Shown here in pieces: positions 23,650-34,762 of a DNA stretch of 64,000 nucleotides. The position numbers and the translations under genes were made by a program. Source of the stretch: Chrysoperla carnea. Its lineage: Eukaryota > Arthropoda > Insecta > Neuroptera > Chrysopidae. Position 1 is the first letter of the stretch, and every line of letters starts with the position of its first letter. The notes beneath the pieces are model-generated. The model was not told the origin of the DNA. It did not search any database and worked only from the letters and a program-made list of their open reading frames with translations. The stretch lies in contig NC_058341.1 in the NCBI RefSeq assembly GCF_905475395.1, positions 70,315,501-70,379,500 on the forward strand. The letters are read 5' to 3'.

Positions 23650-24861
23650 TTGTACCATGAGGGCATTGCTCAAAAAGGAAGTAATGAAGTTTGTTCTTTT
23701 TTGTTGGACTACATCTCTTCAATTCCCGAAGTTGATGAATTGTACCTATACAGTGATAACTGTACGGGTCAAAATAAGAACCATGCAGTCATTAGACTGA
23801 TCATGGCTCTTACTGATTCGGGAAGGTTCACAAAAATTGTCTATAGGCTTCCAGTTAGGGGTCATTCGTTCCTTCCTTGCGATCGATCTTTTGGTCTAGT
23901 TAAACGATCCCTTCGAAAACATGATAGGTACTATACTGTGAAAGAAATTGAAGATTTGATTATATCATCTTCTCAAGGGAAAAAATTCAAAGTCAAGTGC
24001 ATAGAAACCCAGGACGTGAAAGACTTTACTTCTTGGTGGCCATTGCATTATAAAAAATGTGTAGCTTCTGTTGAAAGCCAGGGAGCAAAAAAAGGAAAAC
24101 GGGAGTACTTTACTCTCACAAAATATCACGAGTTTGTTTGTGATAGTTCTAAAAAAGGGTGCATTGCAGTATCTGAGTTCATTGATGGAATCAATGAAAG
24201 ACATTTCAATTTACTGAACAATCAATCAGCTGCTGTATCAATGCCCACCACACAGGCATATGGCCACCACAAGCGGCCAATCAATGAAGAAAAATTGAAT
24301 GATTTAAAAAAAACACTTCAATACATCCCTGATGAATTCAGACCATTCTATAACACTATACAAAATTGGCCAACGAAGAAAGGCAAAAGGCAAGAAGTTT
24401 GATTCAACTTTTGTACACTTATAATTTTGTACACTTAAATTATATTTTATAATTATATGAGTAATAATTCAACAAAATATTTGTATTATTCCATCAACAT
24501 AACACTTCCAATTGTGATAAAAAGTTGAGCTTTATTTTTGAAAGGGCTCTTATCACACATTAATTTGTGAAAGGCCTCATGTCAGTATTTTAAATTGTTC
24601 ATAATTATGTGAGAAATTGATTTGACATTTTGTGAGCAGAATATATGTATGTAAATGTGATTGAAATAATACTTGGAATTGAAAAAACTGGAATTATCAA
24701 CAATGGATAAATATAAGAGACATTTTTTTAGCTGCTGAAAAATTGACTTCAAGTGACAAGAGGCCTTTCATAAATAAGCGATTCAATTAATGCCACCTAT
24801 CGGGAAACAGTTGTACTTTTTATTATACTGATTACCAACGGCCGCTTGTAACGTAACTACT

Positions 24862-25427
24862 AAATACAACTCACTTGAACCCGTTGTCCATAAACATGAA
24901 CAAACGATTAATTTCTTACTAAAAGAAGCCAACAAAAGTAATATCGTTATTCATGGAATTCAAGAAAATGAAAATAGTACGTCTGAACTATTGCAAGTAT
25001 TTACTAATATATGTCAAGAAACATTTTCAATTACGGTGTCGTCGACAGATATTTCTAACATCTTTCGAATAGGCAGAAAACAGAACGATAAAATCCGACC
25101 AATTAAAGTTTGTTTTTTTAATTATAAACTGAAATTAGATGTGATTCGCAATAGAACAAAACTCAAAGGTACGAATATATATATTATATTCATGATGATT
25201 TACCACTACAAATTCGTGTGGAAAATAAAGAGAAAAGGATGCAACTAAAGCGAAATGAGAGAAAACGTCTTATTCCACAATCTTCCTCCGAAGAAGATCC
25301 AGAAAAAATAGTTCAGGAGGATAAAAAAATTAAAAACATTGAAACCGGATCCAAAAAAAAAAATTCAAGGAAGCTCAATGTTGAATGTATTGGAGATGTC
25401 ACCCCTTTAGGAAGCCAAAAAATTTAA
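24862..25427 (+). pseudogene. ORF1 (RNA-binding protein) of the Vingi-like LINE, 5'-truncated
   Basis: The frame is open from the element's left edge to about 25190 with KSNIVIHGIQENENS and IFRIGRKQNDKIRP, the RRM-like pattern of L1-type ORF1 proteins. It shifts near 25190-25215, at a TATATATAT run, into the frame 25218-25427, which is Lys/Arg-rich (KEKRMQLKRNERKR). The protein would package the element RNA. It lacks its coiled-coil start because of the 5' truncation. Confidence 0.65.
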
Positions 25428-28400
25428 ATATTTTGCTGTGGAACTGCGATGGTTTCGCTAATTTCAAGGAATGTTTTGTAATTGATGATAATAGCCCGGA
25501 CATTATTTGCTTGTGTGAAACATGGGTAACTGGCTCGATTTCTATAGATGATAATTTTTCACAAATTTATAATTATTATTACAGTTTAGCTGTCAAAGCG
25601 AAATCGAGAGGTCGAGCCAGTGGCGGTTTATTGATTTTTGTAAAAAAGGGCTTTAATGTCAGGGTTCTTGATACAACAAATTTCTGGTTAATAATTGAAA
25701 TTAGAATTAATAACTTTTATTTTATTTTAGGTTTGTTTTATTTTCCACGGGATAAAGACATTAAAATTATATTAGATCTGCTGAAAGATACCGTGTCCCA
25801 GATACTTTCATGTTCAAACTCGGATAGGTTGATTATGCTTGGCGACTTCAATTCACGTATAGGCAATTTAAATCAAATGGATGAGGATATCTGCTGTAGC
25901 TCGCTTTTAAAACCAAACAGATCTAACATGGACAGTAACATTGATTCTAGAAGAAGACAGCTAGTAAGTTTTATGGAAGAAAATGGTATGTATGTTCTTA
26001 ATGGACGAACCATAAGTGACAATCCGGCACAGTTTACATACGTTTCTAGTAGGGGTAAGTCTGTCATTGACCTTTGCTGGATAAATTCCGGTTTTACCTA
26101 CCGTATTTGTGACTCAGGCCTTTCTTGCAATAATGATCTTATATCCTCTCATCTTCCGTATCGAGTGACTATCGATGTTGATCTCAATTACCACGAAGTG
26201 GAACATGCTAAAAGTATTAAATATTTCCAGTATAAATTTATTTGGGTAGAAAGTTGTTCTGAACAATATAAAAGTCTAGTAAATAATGAATTAGATAAAA
26301 AACTTTCAGATCCTTTGACCTTAGATGTATCAGATTCTGATACAATATGTAATTATTTAACTGAGGCTATAAAAAACACCGCAGAAAGTTTACAAATGTG
26401 TAAACGTGTATGCACTGGGGCTGGGGCAAGAGCGGACTCTAAGTCCTGGTTTAATACAGACTGTCGAAACCTAAGAAAAGAAGTTCGACGAGCACTGCGA
26501 AGATGTAGGAAAGATAAATTTGCAGAAGAACAAATCCAAGCATATCTTGATACAAAAAAAAATTATAAATCATTGGTTAAAATGACAAAACAAAATCATT
26601 TGCAGGAATTATCAAAAAATATTATTAATAGTCATAATCCTAAAGAGTTCTGGGAAGCCATTCGTCATTTTAATTACAAGTCTAGGCCAGTTAATCCTAT
26701 AGATGTGCAGGATTGGGAAAATCACTTTAAATCGTTTTACAATGTCGATTTTCCTTATGAAGTAATTCCTAATCTGCTAGTTACTAGTCATAATCCCGAA
26801 CTTGACCGTAATATAGAATTAGAGGAATTAGATAGGGTTTTAAGTAAATGCAAAAACGGCAAGTCCCCTGGTGTCGATGGGATTCCCTATGAATTTTTTT
26901 AATTTATTTCACTAGAGGGAAAAGAATATATATTAAGATTTTTTAACAATATATTTATTAATGAAAAAATTCCAAATAAGTGGGCAAATTTAAAAATGAT
27001 TTTACTGCACAAAAAAGGCGATCCCAATAATTTGAATAATTATCGTGGAATTTCTTTAATAAACACTATAGCAAAAGTTTTTACTCAAATCTTATGCAAT
27101 AGAATCAGCAACTGGGTTGAGGAAAACCAAATTTTACCGGAGACTCAAACGGGATTTCGAAAAGGACGAGGATGTGTGGACAATGTATTTATCCTTTCAT
27201 GTGTTATAGCCAATCACTTAAGGTTACCGAAAAACAAACTATATTGCGCTTTTGTCGATTTTAAATCGGCATTTGACTCAGTTGACCATAATCTATTGTG
27301 GCTAAAGTTACAAACATTAGGAGTATCCCCAAAATTAATTAGAATAATAAAAAATTTCTACGAAAACGCTAATATGATTTTGCAGGTAAATAACAAGTCC
27401 CTCAGTCCTATACACGTCACAAAGGGTGTGCTTCAGGGAGAGTCCCTTTCGCCCTTACTTTTTTCTTTGTTTTTAGCTGATTTCGGAAAATTTGTGATTT
27501 CGAAAGGAGTAGGAGGCGTTAATATCGATAGTCACACCGACATAACTGATTTATTTTATGCCAACGATTTAGTCTTATTTAGTTCTGCCCCTCACAAACT
27601 ACAGAAAGCATTAAATGCACTGGAGGAGTATTGCGATAAGAATAAGCTCACAGTCAACACAATTAAAACGAAAATAGTAGTATTTAGACGCTCCGGAAGA
27701 TTACCAAACAATCTACAATTTTTTTACAAATCAAATACCTTAGAAATTGTTAAGGAATATAATTATTTGGGTGTTTCTTTCTCTTCGTCTGGAATGTTTT
27801 TAAACGCAGCTAACAAAATGGTCAGTAAAGCTAACCTAGCTTTAATGGTCAATTTAAAATCAATTATTTTCAGAACCAAATCGCTATCTCTTGATACTAT
27901 AAAGCAATTGTATTCCTCACTAATATTAAGTGTCCTTCTTTATGCTGCGGAAATTTGGGCACTGAGGTACCCTGATATAATTGAGAAATGTCAAGTTAAA
28001 CTTATCAAATCTCTGTTTGCTCTAAATATTACAACACCGGGTTACATTATTCGCACGGAATTTCAACTTCAAAAAGTAATTGTTTATACTTTCAAGCGAG
28101 CTCTCAATTGGTTACATAAAATATTATCTATGCCCAATGACAGACTCCCTCGCATATGCTACAACAGATTACTTAATCTCGATGAAACGAATAATAATTG
28201 TATAAAACTTAACTGGGTAACTCAAATTAAAAATCTTTTTATCAGTATTGATCGAGAGGATTTGTGGCTTACGCAGAATATCGGGTTAATTAAAAGAAAT
28301 ATATGTATGTACTTGTAAACGATTTATATAATTTGCATCAAAATGACGATATGAAGCGTATTGTTGATTCGAAATATAGCCCTATGTACCGTTTAATTAA

Positions 28401-28779
28401 CCACGCTCAAGACAACATGTCACTTCTGTGTTCGTCAATCAAGAAACTAAGAATACTGTTTCAAGTACGAACAACAAACGATGTAAGAATCAGCTTTTAT
28501 TGTAATGGAAATGGCTACAAATGGTACCCGAACGAAATTTGTAGTATTTGTAATTTGGGCAAGATGGCAACTTTGTACCATTTTCTAATTGAATGTCCCA
28601 TTTACAGTGGACTACGACTCCATTACCTGAAAAAGTACATGCAAACGTTATCCGTAACGATAGAGCCTGAAAATTTTGCACCGCTCCTATTGAATGTCGC
28701 CAATCTTGACCACCTAAATAACTTATGCTCCTTTGTCGAGGGAGCTTTGCGAACACGGTCATTCATCTTGAATGAGTGA
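25385..28779 (+). pseudogene. ORF2 endonuclease-reverse transcriptase of the Vingi-like LINE
   Basis: The endonuclease occupies 25420-26200 (LLWNCDGFANF, CLCETWV, LIMLGDFNSRIG, a C-terminal SSH in place of SDH). The RT occupies 26990-27800 (LLHKKGDPNN, GFRKGRGCVDN, FVDFKSAFDSVDH, GVLQGESLSP). The catalytic box reads FYANDLVLF, with Asn replacing the first Asp of YADD. A CCHC-like finger (CSICNLG...H...C) lies near 28535. A TAA at 26900 and a frame change near 28310 also break it. The YADD change alone should abolish polymerisation. Confidence 0.82.
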
Positions 28780-29025
28780 ACTCTAGTTACTCAAATTTTT
28801 GTGTCTTTTTCCTTTATGCAACAGATTAGTAGAATCCATTAAGGCCTTTTTCGTATATATTTACTGTACTTTTTTCTTTTTTTTTTTTTTTTTCTATTTT
28901 TATAATGTTAATACTTTTTTTTTTCTATTTCTTTTTTTTTAAATTTTTGTATCTATATGCCAAACTTCTTTGTAATGACGATTGTCGATTTACAAATAAA
29001 ATATCTATCTATCTATCTATCTATC

Positions 29026-29157
29026 TAAGTGAAAAATAGCAAAAATCAAAGATTTATTAGGAATGATTTAGCAAAATCGATCACGTAATTAATGCCACCT
29101 ATCGGGAAACAGTTGTACTTTTTATTATACTGATTACCAACGGCCGCTTGTAACGTA
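29026..29157 (+). repeat. 132-bp direct repeat, right copy, containing the empty D7 site
   Basis: It runs from TAAGTGAAAAATAGC to CCGCTTGTAACGTA. It is identical to 19833-19897 joined to 24789-24855. The first two bases could belong to the LINE tail, so the true size is 130-132 bp. It contains the uninterrupted AATT target of D7. Confidence 0.92.
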
Positions 29158-29263
29158 GTAAAGTGCTGGGCATCTAACAGAGAACAGAAGTACTTTGAAG
29201 ACCATACATCTTATTATTATAATAATATATATATATTTTTTCAAAAGAAACCAATAATAAATC

Positions 29264-30063
29264 ATGGATGAAATTATGAGCATGCTTCGTAAAATTGAAA
29301 AAGAACTAGATGAACAAAAATTAACTATTCTACATTCAGCAGAAAAGGTTACTGAACAGGTTACTCAAAATATAAATATTATACTAGAGAATAAGTTTCA
29401 TGAATTGGATGTTAAATATGATAACTTAAAGGAAAAGTTGGAAAATCAAGAAAAGAGGTTATATTTCCTGGAAAAACAGTCACGACAGAGAAATATTATA
29501 CTTTTTGGCTTGGAAGAAACAGAAAGATCATATAAAGATTTAGTAAATATCGTTATTAATTTTATACATAGATATTTTCAAATAGATCTACAACAGCGAG
29601 ACATTCAGGAAACTAGGAGAATTGGGAAAAAAGGGGAAAAGCATAGACCCATTTCTATAACATTCACAACACTGGGCGTAAAGATTGAAATCTTTAAAAA
29701 TAGAAGAATACTGAATGATACTACGTATTACATCAAAGAAGATTTTCCCCCACATATTTTAGAAAAAAGGAAGGAATTACAGGAACTAGCAAAAATTGGT
29801 ACGACAAACTGATAATACGCTCAAAGAATAACGACCTAACAAGCGGAAAGAAAAGAGCTCTCCCAATATCACCGGAAAGTATAGCGCCTACACAAATCAA
29901 ACAGCAAAACACACAAGCTAACAAAAAAAATAAAACACAAACACGCCCACGGAGATTATCTAGTTTATCAGAAGGAATACTTAAACCTGGAATTCTAAAT
30001 TACTTAACCAGCAAGAAAACCGATGGTACACCGAAAGAGCAACTAGACAAAAATAATCAATAG
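29264..30063 (+). pseudogene. ORF1 of LINE L3: coiled coil plus RRM-like domain
   Basis: The start is ATG at 29264. Residues 1-75 form a heptad-rich coiled coil (KIEKELDEQ to ENQEKRLYFLEKQ). Then come RNIILFGLEETERS and IQETRRIGKKGEK, as in L1-type ORF1 RNA-binding domains, and DFPPHILEKRKELQE. The frame ends at 29812 but shifts near 29805 into a basic, low-complexity tail that stops at 30061-30063. It is almost intact, in contrast to the gutted ORF2 that follows. Confidence 0.75.
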
Positions 30064-30198
30064 CAATTATCGCCCCCTCCTCCTCAGGCGACAACCATTT
30101 ATGAAAACCACAACGCTAGATCATTAAATCTTCCAAGCCGGTTGGTCACCGTGGAAGATCACGACCACAACCCTCCAAGGAAAGAAAGAGAAATAAAC

Positions 30199-30430
30199 AA
30201 ATACAACATTTGCACCTTCAATGTTCGAACCCTCTCGTCTGCAACAAAATTGATAGAGTTAAAAGAAGCTTTAAAAAACATCAATCACGATATTTTGGGC
30301 CTGTGAGAGATTTGCTAGATGGACAGATGATCTGGTAAGGGCAGCAGGGAAAAATTGGACAACCCTGGCCAGAAATAAAGAAAGATGGAAGGCCTTGGAG
30401 GAGGCTTTTACCCGCAGGGGGTCCATGTAA
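30199..30430 (+). pseudogene. ORF2 of LINE L3 reduced to its two ends
   Basis: Positions 30199-30300 encode the beginning of an endonuclease (YNICTFNVRTLSS, NINHDILGL). From about 30310 the sequence jumps to the C-terminal tail of an endonuclease-RT (RWTDDLVRAAGKNW, RWKALEEAFTRRGS). Essentially the whole endonuclease and RT, about 2.5-3 kb by comparison with relatives, is missing in one internal deletion. A 3' UTR with an AATAAA (about 30629) and an (ATT)n tail follows. Confidence 0.75.
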
Positions 30431-30667
30431 GCCATGACAGGGCAATGATTTGAAGTCGTTGAGTTAATATATTGTTTATTGAATAATATGTAATTATAAT
30501 GAATTAATATGCAACTGAGTTATTTATATAAATTGTATTGAATTTTTTTTTCATCAAGAATTAATCTAAATTTAAATTGTATAAATTTATATTTTATTTT
30601 AAAAATTAATTGTTTTGGCTGCATGGAATTAATAAAGCTTTATTATTATTATTATTATATATACGTA

Positions 30668-30910
30668 TTGCGTATATTATATTAGTGAAAGCGAGAAAAA
30701 GCTATTATATTTTTTGTGTTTATTATTTATATGATGTACTGTGTAAATCATATTAGTGAAAGCGAGATAAAGCTATTTGTTTGTTTATATTAGGAAGTTA
30801 AACTTCTATTATTATTATTTATTTTGAAGTTGGTAAGTTTCAATATTTATTGAAAAATTTGTTTTCAGAAAATTCATTCGTTCTGTTTCGAAATATAATA
30901 TTGGTTCAAT
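30668..30910 (+). other. Right part of the element B leader
   Basis: An AT-rich leader up to the gag ATG. A motif ATATTAGTGAAAGCGAGA followed by AAAGCTAT occurs twice (about 30680-30703 and 30748-30774). No other gene is seen. Confidence 0.55.
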
Positions 30911-32030
30911 ATGGCAGAATTAGCCAAATTAAAGAAAGTTAGAGGGATTTTAAAAAAAAATCATTCTCGATTTGATAAGTTTTTAGAGAAACCAAGTGAG
31001 TTAGTAAACCAAATGGATATTAAAATTAGAAATGAGCAATTAGTTACGGATTATAAAGAATTTTTAGTAACTCAGGCGGCAATTGAGAATCTCGAAGAGA
31101 TTAATCTTGATGATCAAGAGCGAGATGCTTTTGAAGATAAATATTTTGAATTACATTCAAAATTTGAAAGTAGGTTAAATATTAATACTACGACGCAGAA
31201 TAGGGTCAGTCAAAATGTAAATATAAATCAACAAGATTCTTTTGCAAAAATAGTGAATTTGCCAATATTAAAGATTGAACCTTTTTCTGGGGATTATTTA
31301 AAGTGGGTTGAATTTAAAAGTACATTTGATTCGACTATTCATAGAAAGGAAAATTTATCAAAAGTTGATAAATTAAATTATTTAAAATCTTTGCTAAAAG
31401 GTGAAGCGTTAAGTATTATTCCCTCAATAAGTGTTACTGAAGAAGGGTATGATTTAGCATACAATTTGTTGATAAATGAATATGAAAATTCTTTATTAAT
31501 TATCAATAGTCACATAAAATCATTACTTGAATTACCGAGTGTATCAAAAGAACATTCTATTATGGAATTAACTTTAAAATTTAAATTACATTTCGAAGCT
31601 TTAAAAAGTTTAAAAGTACCCATTGACAATTGGGATCTTATTTTAATTTACATCATTGTACAAAAGTTAGATAACATATCTAGACAAGAATGGGAATTAA
31701 AATTAGATAGGAAAAATATTCCGAAATTACATAATTTGTTAGAATTTTTGGAACATCGAGCAAAAGCATTTCAAATTTTGTCATTAGATTCGGTTAATAA
31801 ATTAAAAAATGATAATAAGAAAAAACAAATTTCGTTACCATTAAATACGGATACAACAAAAAGATGTTGCTTTTACTGTAAATTAAATAATCACGGTATT
31901 AAAAATAGACAGGCGAGAGTTTGTAGCTAAAAATAGGTTATGTTTTCTATGTTTAAATGAACATTCCATATATAATTGTCGATCCAAAATGAAATGTCGT
32001 ATTTGTAATAAAAGGCATAATGACATGTTA
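30911..32030 (+). pseudogene. Gag of BEL/Pao element B
   Basis: The start is ATG at 30911 (MAELAKLKKVRG). A helical N-terminus is followed by LPILKIEPFSGDYLKW (about 31258), the BEL/Pao gag core, and LLEFLEHRAKAFQ. Zinc-knuckle residues appear as CCFYCKLNNHG and, after a frame change near 31905-31920, as CFLCLNEHSIYNC and CRICNKRHNDMLH. The frame ends at 31930 because about two bases are missing; the other frame then leads into protease. Confidence 0.85.
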
Positions 32031-32800
32031 CACTATGAAAATGCAAATACATCGCTTGAAGTTTTGGATAATAAGGATCATAATTCTCAAAATAAAAAAG
32101 ATGATAAATTAAATATTAGTAAAGAAAATTTAAATAAAAATAATGGCGAACAAGTTAGTTGTTGTTCAAATCAAAATATTAAATCTAATACACATGAAAC
32201 ATTGTTACCTACGGTCAAATTAAAAATTATCGGAAAAGATGGAAAATATCTTATAGTTAGAGCATTATTAGATAGTGCGAGTGAAAGTAATTTTCTACGT
32301 CAAACTATTGTTGACAGATTAGGTTTATGTAAACAAAGACAAAATTTAAATATTGAAGGTTTGTGAGGTCATAAAGTTCAAGTTACTGAATCAGTTAATA
32401 TTAAAATACATTCGTGGCATTCATCATTTAATGCTGATATAGAATGTTTCGTTTTAGATAATATTACGGTGCCATTGCCACATTCATATATAGATAAAAA
32501 ACAATTATTTATACCAAAAAAAATAAAATTAGCAGATTCCTCATTTAATTATCCAAATAACATTGATCTTTTAATAGGAAGTGATCTGTTCTTTAAAATA
32601 CTGAGGGGAACACATGTCCCTTTAGATAAATTTAATTTATCGTTACATAAAACAGTTTTCGGTTATATAATAGCGGGTCCTATTTTGAATAAAAATAGTT
32701 CGTTAATTAAAAGTTGTCACTTGACGTCTCATTGTAAATCAGATGATTTAAATGAGAATGTAAAAAAATTTTGGGCACTAGAAGAATTGCCTTTAGTAAA
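32030..32800 (+). pseudogene. Aspartic protease region of BEL/Pao element B
   Basis: The retropepsin-like active site is VRALLDSASESNF (about 32250), with DSA in place of DTG/DSG as is common in BEL/Pao. The second half has NNIDLLIGSDLFFKIL (about 32561). A TGA at 32364-32366, within EGL-GHK where a Gly is expected, stops the frame. Confidence 0.75.
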
Positions 32801-33836
32801 AATTCAATCAAATGAAGATAAAATTTGTGATGAGCATTTTGAAAAAACTTTTAAACGTGATGAAATTTCCGGAAAATTTATAGTTCAGTTACCTTTAAAG
32901 AAAGGAGTTGAAAGTTTAGGTTCATCTTATCAACAAGCCCTCAAAAGGTTTGAATTTTTAGAAAAAAGATTTATTAAGGATGATGACTTGTATAAAGAAT
33001 ATAAAAAATGTATTTCTGAATATATTGATATGGGTCATGCAATAGATGTCACATCGACAGAAAAATACGGAACTGACGATAGTTTTGAATATTTTGTACC
33101 TCATCATGCAGTACTTAGACCAGATAAAACTACAACTAAGTTACGCGTTGTATTTGATTTTAGTTGCAAAACGAATAACGGATTGTCACTCAATGACATG
33201 ATGTATGCCGGTCCGTCATTACAGCAAGAGCTTTTTGATATTATAATAAGATATAGAGCATATAAATATGTATTTTCGTTAGATATTATGAAAATGTATA
33301 GGATGATTAATATTGCAGATAATCATCAAAGATTACAAAAAATATTTTGGAGAGATAAAAATTCAAATAAATTACAAATTTTAAAGTTAACTACGGTTAC
33401 ATACGGTGCTACTTCTAGTCCGTATTTAGCAATTAAAGTTTTACATAAATTAGCCGAAGAAAATGAAAATTGTTTTCCTAAAGCAGCTAAAGTTATAACA
33501 CGTGATTTTTACATGGATGATTGTCTTACTGGAGCAAATTCAGCTCAAGAACTGTTAAATTTAAAAGATAATATAGTTTCAATTTTAGAAAGTGTAGGAT
33601 TTGAATGCCATAAATGGGTTTCAAATTGTAAAGAACTTTTGAATACCATACCATTAGAAAAACAAGAAAAATGTTTAAATAACTACGAATCAGACAAACT
33701 TGTTAGTTCGCTAGGGTGGAAATACAGTGTAAAAAATGATTATCTTAAAATAAATGTACCAGAAATGAAAAAATTTGATGTATTAACAAAACGGTTAGCC
33801 TTATCTTGTATAAGTAAAATTTTTTCATTGGAATAG
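32800..33836 (+). pseudogene. Reverse transcriptase of BEL/Pao element B
   Basis: Blocks in order: KRDEISGKFIVQLPLK, YFVPHHAVLRPD, LRVVFDFSCKTNNGLSLND, SLDIMKMYRMI with the first catalytic Asp, TYGATSSPYLA, and DFYMDDCLTGA with an intact YMDD (about 33510). The frame fails near 33822, where a few bases are missing in the block that should read into the connection domain. Confidence 0.85.
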
Positions 33837-33847
33837 TTATTGTAAAA

Positions 33848-34762
33848 ATGAAATATTTTTTTCAGAAAATTTGGACGTTTAAAGATTTGAATTGGGATAC
33901 GCCTTTACCAACAAAATTACACAATGAATTTATAAGTAATTTTTCTGACATTCAATTACTAAACAAAGTGAAAATTCCAAGGCATTATTTTCATAATTAT
34001 GTTTTAACTAAAAGTCATACATTACATGGGTTTTGTGATAGTAGCAAATACGCTTATGGCGCATGCGTATATATTAGGTCTCTTTATGAAGATGGTAGTG
34101 TAACTACAAATTTAATTGCATCAAAAACAAAATTAGTACCTTTAAAAGGAACCACTTTACCAAGAAGTGAGCTATTAGGTGCTGTACTATTAGCAAAATT
34201 ATTTAATAAAATTAAAATAATATTAGAGGATGTTTTGAATATTGAAGAATATTATTTATGGACAGATTCAAGTATCGTTTATGGATGGATTAAGTCTGAT
34301 CCAAGTAAATTAAAAATGTTTGTTTCAAATCGTGTTTTTAGTATTCAAGAATTAACAAATTCATTGAATTGGTATCATTTGAATTCGGAATATAATTCGT
34401 GCGCAGATAAGTTAAGTAGAGGATTAAGTGTTTCAGAATTTTTGAATTTTCAAAATGTTTGGTTCCATGGTCCGGAATGGTTAACATTAGAAAAGACACA
34501 TTGGCCAAAATCAAACATTAATCTTAGTAAATTAACATTACATGAAACAAAAGATGAAGTCATTACTGTGTTATTTACGAAAATCGAAAATAATTACATA
34601 TTTTATGATATAATTAATAGTACATCAGACTATATGAAATTGCAAGTTAGAATAGCTTGGGTAAATCGAGCAATTTATAATTTTAAAAATTTTAAAGCCA
34701 AAAAGTTTGGTCATTTGAGTTTATTAGAAATTATTAATGCAAGAGAATTTATTATAAAATGA
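33848..34762 (+). pseudogene. RNase H region of BEL/Pao element B
   Basis: RNase H blocks are HGFCDSSKYAYGACVY (about 34025), LPRSELLGAVLLAK with the Glu (about 34160), WTDSSIVYGWI (about 34259) and SCADKLSRGL (about 34400). An in-frame TGA at 34760-34762 falls where Trp is expected (IIK-IQNKHF) and separates it from integrase. Confidence 0.82.

Larger units (their letters stand above)
20241..24402 (+). pseudogene. Putative transposase-like protein of D7 (DUF7869-type C-terminus), split by a TIR element
   Basis: Exon 1 is 20241-20413, starting MSSSESDVSEKSAKRR, with a basic N-terminus. The intron is 20414-20686 (GT-AG). Exon 2 runs from 20687 to 21661 and continues at 23655-24402 once the inserted element and one TTGTA are removed. 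Cys-rich LCLCRMKCFDKF and DTCCECEELM may bind metal. The C-terminal part has LYSDNCTGQNKN and RGHSFLPCDRSFG, signatures I recall from an uncharacterised insect protein family (DUF7869). These blocks, with conserved Asp and His, look like an RNase H-fold transposase core, but that is inference. No other lesion is visible. Confidence 0.7.
19911..24771. repeat. Six copies of GAAAGGNCTCNTGTCA at the two ends of D7
   Basis: Copies lie at 19911-19930, 19994-20013, 20058-20077, 24538-24557 and 24567-24586 in one orientation, and at 24752-24771 inverted as part of the terminal repeat. The consensus is ATGAAAGGNCTCNTGTCAC. Clustering at both ends, outside the gene, suggests binding sites for the element's transposase, by analogy with subterminal repeats in other DNA transposons. 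Confidence 0.8.
19898..24784 (+). mobile_element. D7: DNA transposon with AATT target duplication and repeated GAAAGGNCTCNTGTCA motifs
   Basis: The ends are inverted: GAATCGCTTATTTATG at 19898 and its reverse complement at 24784, continuing through AAAGGCCTC for about 26 bases. The flanks are AATT at 19894-19897 and AATT at 24785-24788. The unoccupied target (CACGTAATTAATGCC) is present at 29085-29100, inside the second copy of the 132-bp duplication, so the insertion and its 4-bp duplication are proven within the window. It encodes one spliced gene (20241-24402) that is split by a further 2-kb element. I cannot place it in a named superfamily. Confidence 0.88.
24856..29025 (+). mobile_element. 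Vingi/I-like LINE flanked by a perfect 132-bp duplication
   Basis: The element begins inside ORF1 and ends in a poly-T-rich 3' UTR and an (ATCT)n tail (about 29000-29027). The target sequence is duplicated over 132 bp: 29026-29157 on the right, and on the left in two halves, 19833-19897 and 24789-24855, separated by D7. I compared the copies base by base and saw no difference. The clade call rests on the RT and C-terminal motifs and is approximate. Confidence 0.85.
19143..30654 (+). mobile_element. LINE L3 with internal ORF2 deletion, interrupted by a Vingi-like LINE and transposon D7
   Basis: A 13-bp direct repeat TTATATATACGTA occurs at 19130-19142 and 30655-30667, and the element ends in an (ATT)n tail at about 30640-30656. 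Its own sequence is a 5' region (19143-19832 plus 29158-29263), ORF1 (29264-30063), a deleted ORF2 (30199-30430) and a 3' UTR. The Vingi-like LINE entered its 5' region, and D7 entered one copy of the resulting duplication. The assignment of the distant 5' end rests on the duplication and is less sure than the 3' end. Confidence 0.65.
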
